IMG/VR virus record: IMGVR_UViG_3300025648_000112
Coordinates: 1-20,469 of that record
DNA: 20,469 bases
Source of the DNA: a virus
Strand: one strand, 5' to 3'
Below are positions 15,894-20,469 of the stretch, piece by piece; position 1 is the first letter of the stretch, and every line of letters starts with the position of its first letter. The notes beneath the pieces were generated by a model. It saw only the letters and a list, made by a program, of their open reading frames with translations. It did no database searches and was not told the DNA's origin. The translations under genes and the position numbers were made by a program.

Positions 15894-17264
15894 TTATCCT
15901 ATGTAAGCCACAGACCAGTTGTCGTTGCCATCAAATATGATTGTACCAGAACTTGCAATTAATTGTAGTGTATCGCCTACCGCCAGTTTCACAATGTTGG
16001 CGCCACCGGCATGGTTCATTGAAGTGTTTGGACCAAATTCAACCATAATAGAAGTTGTTGTCCCACCACCAATTGCAGCAGTTTTTCTAACTAAGGCTTG
16101 AGCAATACCACTTGAACTATTATTATATGTTCTAATCACTAAATTAACTTGATATAAACCTGCAACGGGTGCTGTGAATATGCCTGTTGAACCATTCAGG
16201 TAACTTCCTTGGTTGTATTCAATATTCCAATTGCTATTAGTTAATGTTGTTGTAGCGGCAACTGAGCCACCATTACCTCTTACGCAAAATGCTGGACGAT
16301 TTGGTGCATAACCAGCAGCGATACCGTTTGTTGTTGTATTGCCTGCAAGTGTCATATCACCTGCATCAGACAAAGACATTGCTGTTATTTGATATGCACT
16401 ATTGACAACCTGCAAGTTGCCAACGCTATCTAAACGTATGGTTTTATTTGGCTTAGTTGCACCTGCAGAACTATTTGTGAAACTTAAAACATCTGCATAA
16501 CCTGTACCACCAATTGTATTGGCCGCAGTAATATTTACAGCTGTACCAATTGTACTTACGGGTTGATAAGTGACATTCAAACGACCAGTAATTGAACCAC
16601 CAGAAGTTGTTATGGATGTGTTAGCGTAATTGTATGCTGCTTGTGCTAATGCATTTGATGAATTTGCTTGATTATATGATGCATTGGCTTGTACAAAAAT
16701 ACTATTAGAATAAAGTAATAACTCTACACCTTTATCATATATTGTATTTGAACTGATGCTATTGAATATAGAATTTGTTACATTACTTTGTGCACCAGTT
16801 GGTCCAAATTCTGCCCATATTGGATATGCGGTATTACCAAAGTTTTCATACATCACGCCCGTATTAGAATTCAACCACAAATCATTTGGATTTGGAGAAC
16901 TTGGTGCAGAATTTTGGTAATATGTTTGTGTCTTTGCATTGGCTGTTGAGAAGACAATGTTACCATCTAATGTAATTGTCTTACTTGTAGTATTGGCAAT
17001 AACACCAATACCATTTGCGCCTTTGAAACTTAATGTGTCTGTGTTAGATGTTGCGAATATCAATGAACCAGATACGTTCATTGTTGAGAATGAATTGGTA
17101 AACTGGCCGCTAGAGATATATGTTATTGTACCTGTAGCATTTTTATAATACAACTTTCCATCGTAGTAGTTAAGTGCCAACTCACCATAGTTTAGTGATG
17201 TTGGTACATTACCTGATACGCCAGATTTTCTTAGTTGAATTGTTGTATTTGCAAATGTCGTCAT
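15894..17264 (-). CDS. Fibre protein with C1q/TNF-like tip
   Basis: A 456-residue fibre. Residues 1-55 are an N-terminal anchor (TTIQLRKSGVSGNVPTSLNYGELALNYYDGKLYY). About 90-215 contain TDTLSFKGANGIGVI, an NDLWLNSNTGVMYE segment and a short Ala-Asn heptad stretch (FVQANASYNQANSSN). About 220-315 are β-rich. About 320-456 look like a C1q/TNF-type trimeric jelly roll: RPAFCVRG, NWNIEYNQGSYLNGSTGIF, TAPVAGLYQVNLVIR, VKLAVGDTLQLIAS and the final NWSVAYIG. That domain commonly serves as a receptor-binding tip. GGAAG lies about eleven bases before the ATG, inside the DGGSF codons of the upstream gene; the two genes are three bases apart. Confidence 0.82.
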   Translation of the reverse strand: MTTFANTTIQLRKSGVSGNVPTSLNYGELALNYYDGKLYYKNATGTITYISSGQFTNSFSTMNVSGSLIFATSNTDTLSFKGANGIGVIANTTSKTITLDGNIVFSTANAKTQTYYQNSAPSSPNPNDLWLNSNTGVMYENFGNTAYPIWAEFGPTGAQSNVTNSIFNSISSNTIYDKGVELLLYSNSIFVQANASYNQANSSNALAQAAYNYANTSITTSGGSITGRLNVTYQPVSTIGTAVNITAANTIGGTGYADVLSFTNSSAGATKPNKTIRLDSVGNLQVVNSAYQITAMSLSDAGDMTLAGNTTTNGIAAGYAPNRPAFCVRGNGGSVAATTTLTNSNWNIEYNQGSYLNGSTGIFTAPVAGLYQVNLVIRTYNNSSSGIAQALVRKTAAIGGGTTTSIMVEFGPNTSMNHAGGANIVKLAVGDTLQLIASSGTIIFDGNDNWSVAYIG

Positions 17265-17267
17265 CTA

Positions 17268-17825
17268 TTAGAAACTTCCGCCATCCTCTATTGGATTTAT
17301 GATTGTTGTTGCCGTAATAGATTTAGCTTCCTCAATCTTCTTACGCTTTGCCGGAGTTAATTGCAAATATTCTATTTGTTCATTTAATGATTTAATTTTA
17401 GATTCATAATCATTACGAGTTTTTTGGTGTTCATCTCGTTCTTTAATTAATTCATTTCTAAAAGTATCAACGTGTTGAACCTGATGACGTACATTTTCAT
17501 ATTCATGTTTCATGCCATTCAAAGTATTGATTTCTTTTCTCAAATCATCAATAATTCTATCTTTGTCTTCACTTATTTCTCTAACAATCCTATCTTTTTC
17601 TTTGATGGTATTGTTGATAACCTCATTAGCACTTTGTTGAGAATTTGTGGTTTCATTCCTCAAACTCTCAATGATATTTTCCAATTCTTCAACTTTTTGA
17701 TTTAATTCACCAACTGCTTCGTCACTAATTTTAAGATTAGTCTGTAATGAGATATTTCTCAATACAGCATCTTGCATCGTATTAGTCAACAACTCAATAT
17801 AATGATTCACATATTTTTCACTCAT
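17268..17825 (-). CDS. Coiled-coil protein ending in EDGGSF
   Basis: A 185-residue protein of unknown function. Residues from about 30 to 155 are strongly charged and heptad-like (ELNQKVEELENIIESLRNE, EKDRIVREISEDKDRIIDDL, then ERDEHQKTRNDYESKIKSLNEQIEYLQ), so a long coiled coil is expected. Then comes a basic PAKRKKIEEAK patch and the C-terminal tail PIEDGGSF. No signal peptide or membrane segment is seen. It sits between two fibre genes and shares its last residues with the upstream genes, suggesting it works in the same structure, perhaps as a fibre connector or chaperone (inference). It has a strong AGGAG ribosome site seven bases before the ATG. Confidence 0.8.
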   Translation of the reverse strand: MSEKYVNHYIELLTNTMQDAVLRNISLQTNLKISDEAVGELNQKVEELENIIESLRNETTNSQQSANEVINNTIKEKDRIVREISEDKDRIIDDLRKEINTLNGMKHEYENVRHQVQHVDTFRNELIKERDEHQKTRNDYESKIKSLNEQIEYLQLTPAKRKKIEEAKSITATTIINPIEDGGSF

Positions 17826-17853
17826 TTCAAACTCCTAATAAAACATAATAAAG

Positions 17854-17861
17854 TATTTAGA
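17854..17861 (-). promoter_or_regulatory. Weak late-promoter candidate TCTAAATA
   Basis: TCTAAATA on the minus strand, one mismatch from TATAAATA, lies 28 bases before the coiled-coil gene's ATG at 17825 and overlaps the stop codon of the 750-residue fibre gene. The position fits the other boxes, but the match is imperfect and it is constrained by coding. Confidence 0.3.
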
Positions 17862-20109
17862 AGGCGCCTCCATCCATAGTTGTTGTCCATGTTGGAACGC
17901 CAGTGTTGTTTACAGTCAGAATCTGATTAGACCATGTTTGGTCTGCACCACCTGCAGCTGCAGTAACTTGTAATGCACCTGTTCCATTTCCATATATGAT
18001 ACCATTTTGTGTAAATGAAGATTGTCCTGTACCACCATATACTGTTGCAAGTGCTTGTGCAATTGAAACATAACCGTTGGCAGCAATTGTCATTGCATCG
18101 GTCGCACCGTTATTGACAACAAAGTGTATTGGATTTGAACTATTAGTACCAATTGCAAGGTCTGTACTCTGTGCATATAAGTAAACATTGTTTGCAACGT
18201 TTAGAGAACCAGTACCAACAAAATTAGGACCATTGATACCAAAGTCACCATATAAAGTGGTGTCAGTAGAATTGAAATTAGAAACAACAAAGTCAGCGGA
18301 TGCTTGTGTTCCTGTATTTGCGTTCTGAATAACAACTTGTTGATAATTGTTTGCATTAGAACCAAACGCAACAAACGCACCTGTTGCAGCATATGTCAAT
18401 GATCCGATGTTAATGCTATTAGCAGTAACAGAATTTACATTTGAATAAGTTACATTTAATGTTGTTACATTTAGTTGAGAAACATTTAATGTAGCTGCTG
18501 TTGTTGTGCCTCCTAATGTTGCATTATTTGCTAAAACAACTTGACCTGTACCTGTTGTACCGTTAGTAATTTGTGATGCAGGAATTGCAATTGCAGTATT
18601 AGAAACACCAGATACACGACCAAATCCGTCTGTTGTTACGACTGGAATATAAGCTGCATTACCATATGTACCTGCAGTACCAGTATTTGCTAATGATACG
18701 ATTGCAGAGCCGTTAAAATATGTAATCTCGTTGTTTACATAAGATGAATTATTAGTACCACCTTGTGCAAGCGCTAATGTACCAGAAGTAACTTGAGATG
18801 CTGAAATTGCAACTTGAGTATTAGATACAGAAGAAACACGGCCGTATGCATCAGTAGTGATTACAGGAATATAACTTGATGAACCATATGAGCCTGCTGT
18901 GCCTGTGTTCGCAAGAACTTGTAATGCACCAGAGCCATTACCAATTACAATACTACCAGCATTAAAACTTGTTGCACCTGTACCACCATTTGGTACTGTT
19001 AATGCGTTAGTTAATGTTAATGTACCACTAACAGTTTGATTTACAACATTTGACGTTTGAACTGTTGACTGGAATGCATTGATGTTTGTATACAACGTGG
19101 CAGTATTTGCCTGTGTAAAATAGTTATTACTTAATGTATTTGCTATTGAAGCATTTGTAGCAGCAATGTTTGCAAACAAATAGTAGTTTTTAGAACCTGC
19201 GTCACGCAATAAACCAGTTACATTGTTTGTTGAACCATTATTATACAATCCATAGAAACCAATATCAATTACGTCACCAGTAGTGTTATTGGCTGCCAAC
19301 TCAATCATTGAGTCGTTAGTTTGCACAATCGATGTATTGACGTATGTTGCAGTACCAGAAACAATCAAGTTACCAGAAATCTGTACGTCTGTACCAATTG
19401 TTTGTGGACCAACACCAGAAGTGTTAGAACGTAAAACTGTATTGTCTGTAGCAATCAATACTGTTTCTGAACCACCAGAACCAGTAACTGTTGTTGTAAT
19501 ACCAGTTCCATTACCTTCAATAGTTAATGTGCTGCCACCTTGTTGTGAACCTGATCCTGTATTACCTGAAACAGTGAATGAAGTTGCAATCGTATTATTA
19601 GAAATAGAAGTAATACGACCTTTTGCATCAACTGTAATTGTTGGAATGCTTGTTGTATTACCATATGCACCAACATTTGAGTTGACTGTTGCTAATGTAA
19701 ATCCTAATTCAACGTTGGCAGTACCGTTGAAGATAACGTTAGCTGCAGTTGCATCACCGTATGCACCAAAATATTGTGGATTTTGTAGTTGTGTTGCGTA
19801 TGTTGCTAAGTTTGCTGTGTTAGCATTAAGATTACTGACAGAAATGCCTGCAGCAGTAATATATCCAACAGAAATATTACCCATCGCATCACGTTTGACG
19901 ATGGTTCCTGAACCATTTGCTGAAGAAGCATTGTCAATTTGTGATGTATAATATTGACCACCAATGTTTACAACACCAGTACCTGTTGAGTTACCAATGA
20001 AGATGGTGTTAGACAGATATGAATATGCTAATTCACCTGCCTTAAGCGAACTTGGTGTACCGGTTGCGGTAGAACGCTTAATTAGAATACTTGTATTTGA
20101 TGCGGCCAT
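17857..20109 (-). CDS. Modular tail fibre (750 residues) ending in DGGAF
   Basis: Residues 1-55 are an N-terminal anchor (SILIKRSTATGTPSSLKAGELAY). GRxT β repeats lie at about 147-170, 405-427 and 477-500 (YGNTTSIPTITVDAKGR style). Three GGTG modules (PNGGTGATSF, AQGGTNNSSY, YGGTGQSSF) lie in the second half. About 578-663 is a globular module (NVYLYAQSTDLAIGTNS) related to those in the 585- and 1787-residue fibres. The protein ends TWTTTMDGGAF and lacks an S74 domain. It is probably a structural fibre or baseplate-fibre segment. An AAGGA site lies about ten bases before the ATG and an AATAAATA box 32 bases before. Confidence 0.85.
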   Translation of the reverse strand: MAASNTSILIKRSTATGTPSSLKAGELAYSYLSNTIFIGNSTGTGVVNIGGQYYTSQIDNASSANGSGTIVKRDAMGNISVGYITAAGISVSNLNANTANLATYATQLQNPQYFGAYGDATAANVIFNGTANVELGFTLATVNSNVGAYGNTTSIPTITVDAKGRITSISNNTIATSFTVSGNTGSGSQQGGSTLTIEGNGTGITTTVTGSGGSETVLIATDNTVLRSNTSGVGPQTIGTDVQISGNLIVSGTATYVNTSIVQTNDSMIELAANNTTGDVIDIGFYGLYNNGSTNNVTGLLRDAGSKNYYLFANIAATNASIANTLSNNYFTQANTATLYTNINAFQSTVQTSNVVNQTVSGTLTLTNALTVPNGGTGATSFNAGSIVIGNGSGALQVLANTGTAGSYGSSSYIPVITTDAYGRVSSVSNTQVAISASQVTSGTLALAQGGTNNSSYVNNEITYFNGSAIVSLANTGTAGTYGNAAYIPVVTTDGFGRVSGVSNTAIAIPASQITNGTTGTGQVVLANNATLGGTTTAATLNVSQLNVTTLNVTYSNVNSVTANSINIGSLTYAATGAFVAFGSNANNYQQVVIQNANTGTQASADFVVSNFNSTDTTLYGDFGINGPNFVGTGSLNVANNVYLYAQSTDLAIGTNSSNPIHFVVNNGATDAMTIAANGYVSIAQALATVYGGTGQSSFTQNGIIYGNGTGALQVTAAAGGADQTWSNQILTVNNTGVPTWTTTMDGGAF

Positions 20110-20140
20110 TTTAGGGTCCTTATTATAATTGTTATCTGCC

Positions 20141-20148
20141 TATTTATT
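20141..20148 (-). promoter_or_regulatory. Late promoter box AATAAATA upstream of the 750-residue fibre gene
   Basis: On the minus strand AATAAATAGGC, identical over 11 bases to the box before gp13, lies in the 51-base gap between the TGA at 20161 and the ATG at 20109. The repeat of the flanking GGC as well as the core supports a real site. Confidence 0.65.
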
Positions 20149-20160
20149 GAAAAACATATA

Positions 20161-20469
20161 TCAAAAATTACCTCCGTCAATGTTGCCATCAACAAGTTGG
20201 ACGGAGTTGTTTGCTAAGTAATATGCGGTATTTGCTTCGGATAAAGCTGTGTTTGCTGTATCACTGACTGCACTGGCTAATGAATAAGCCACATTTGCCT
20301 CAATGGCTGCTGAATTTGCTACCTGATAAACTGAATTAGCGTAAATATATGCTACGTTCGCCTCGTAAGATGCTGCATTAGCGGTTGCACCAATCTCTGT
20401 TATCTCTGTGACAATATTGGCTGAACCAACAAAAGTTGTGGTCCCTCTAACCGAATAATTCTGAGTTGG
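20161..20469 (-). CDS. Fibre protein, C-terminal 102 residues (5' end beyond the window)
   Basis: I translated this edge fragment by hand. It is open to the window edge and ends at TGA 20161-20163. It contains an unbroken run of about nine Ala-Asn heptads (TANAASYEAN, then VAYIYAN, SVYQVAN, SAAIEAN and so on), then NNSVQLVDGNIDGGNF. The heptads suggest a trimeric coiled coil like that of the giant fibre, and the last residues match the DGGxF tails of the next two gene products. The start, N-terminal domains and full length lie outside the window. Confidence 0.8.
   Translation of the reverse strand, partial: PTQNYSVRGTTTFVGSANIVTEITEIGATANAASYEANVAYIYANSVYQVANSAAIEANVAYSLASAVSDTANTALSEANTAYYLANNSVQLVDGNIDGGNF

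Noticed and set aside
19283-19951. Open reading frame of 222 codons on the plus strand
   Set aside because: It lies wholly inside the 750-residue fibre gene in antisense. The repetitive, biased composition of the fibre genes keeps other frames open by chance. Other plus-strand frames (for example 509-814, 6996-7361, 9013-9294) are rejected for the same reason.
20137-20157. Micro-ORF of five codons after GGAGG in the gap before the 750-residue fibre gene
   Set aside because: ATG TTT TTC AAT AAA TAG overlaps the probable late-promoter box, so it would not be on that transcript; it is most likely chance.
1-20469. tRNA genes, insertion sequences, integrase or attachment sites
   Set aside because: I looked for clover-leaf-like segments, transposase motifs and flanking inverted repeats in the gaps and found none that I could support.

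Overview
The window is part of a T4-like myovirus genome (Caudoviricetes with a contractile tail). The evidence is an unbroken run of T4-type neck and packaging genes on the minus strand: gp13, gp14, gp15, gp16 and the start of gp17, in the same order as in T4. The DNA is AT-rich. All genes lie on the minus strand and are tightly packed, with ATGA and TAATG junctions and abutting stop/start codons. I saw no tRNA, integrase or host gene. The fibre style (Ala-Asn heptads, GGTG and GRxT modules, Mtd-like N-termini, S74 C-termini) recalls T4-like phages of aquatic bacteria. The host cannot be read from this window.

Layout, in the direction of transcription (right to left). (1) 20469-15222: a fibre cluster. 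It holds the 3' end of a heptad-repeat fibre gene, a 750-residue modular fibre, a 185-residue coiled-coil protein, a 456-residue fibre with a C1q-like tip and a 222-residue short fibre. (2) 15179-5044: a second block. It holds a 1787-residue fibre and a 585-residue fibre, both ending in an S74 self-cleaving chaperone domain, then a fibronectin/glycine-rich cysteine-laden adhesin, a tail-fibre-assembly-like protein, an unknown protein and a 2-oxoglutarate/Fe(II) oxygenase-like protein. (3) 4829-1: gp13, gp14, gp15, a small fibre-like gene inserted between gp15 and gp16, the small terminase gp16, and the first 354 codons of the large terminase gp17.

In T4 the slot upstream of gene 13 holds genes 9-12 and wac (baseplate, short tail fibre, fibritin). 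Here the same slot holds the fibre cluster. AATAAATA/CATAAATA boxes, close to the T4 late-promoter consensus TATAAATA, lie 22-32 nt before three genes (4829, 15179, 20109), with a weaker one before 17825. They split the window into probable late transcription units. A near-palindromic hairpin with a T-run just after the oxygenase gene may end the adhesin unit.

Most notable observations: three adjacent products end in the same C-terminal tail, DGG[N/A/S]F; gp14 and gp15 carry related inserted modules; fibres share a small set of recombined modules (N-terminal anchor, Ala-Asn heptads, GRxT repeats, a DAYLY globular domain, S74); a fibre gene sits inside the neck/terminase cluster; the glycine-rich adhesin has 19 cysteines; and an oxygenase-like gene closes the adhesin block. 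I found no RNA gene, CRISPR array, insertion sequence or complete new defence system.
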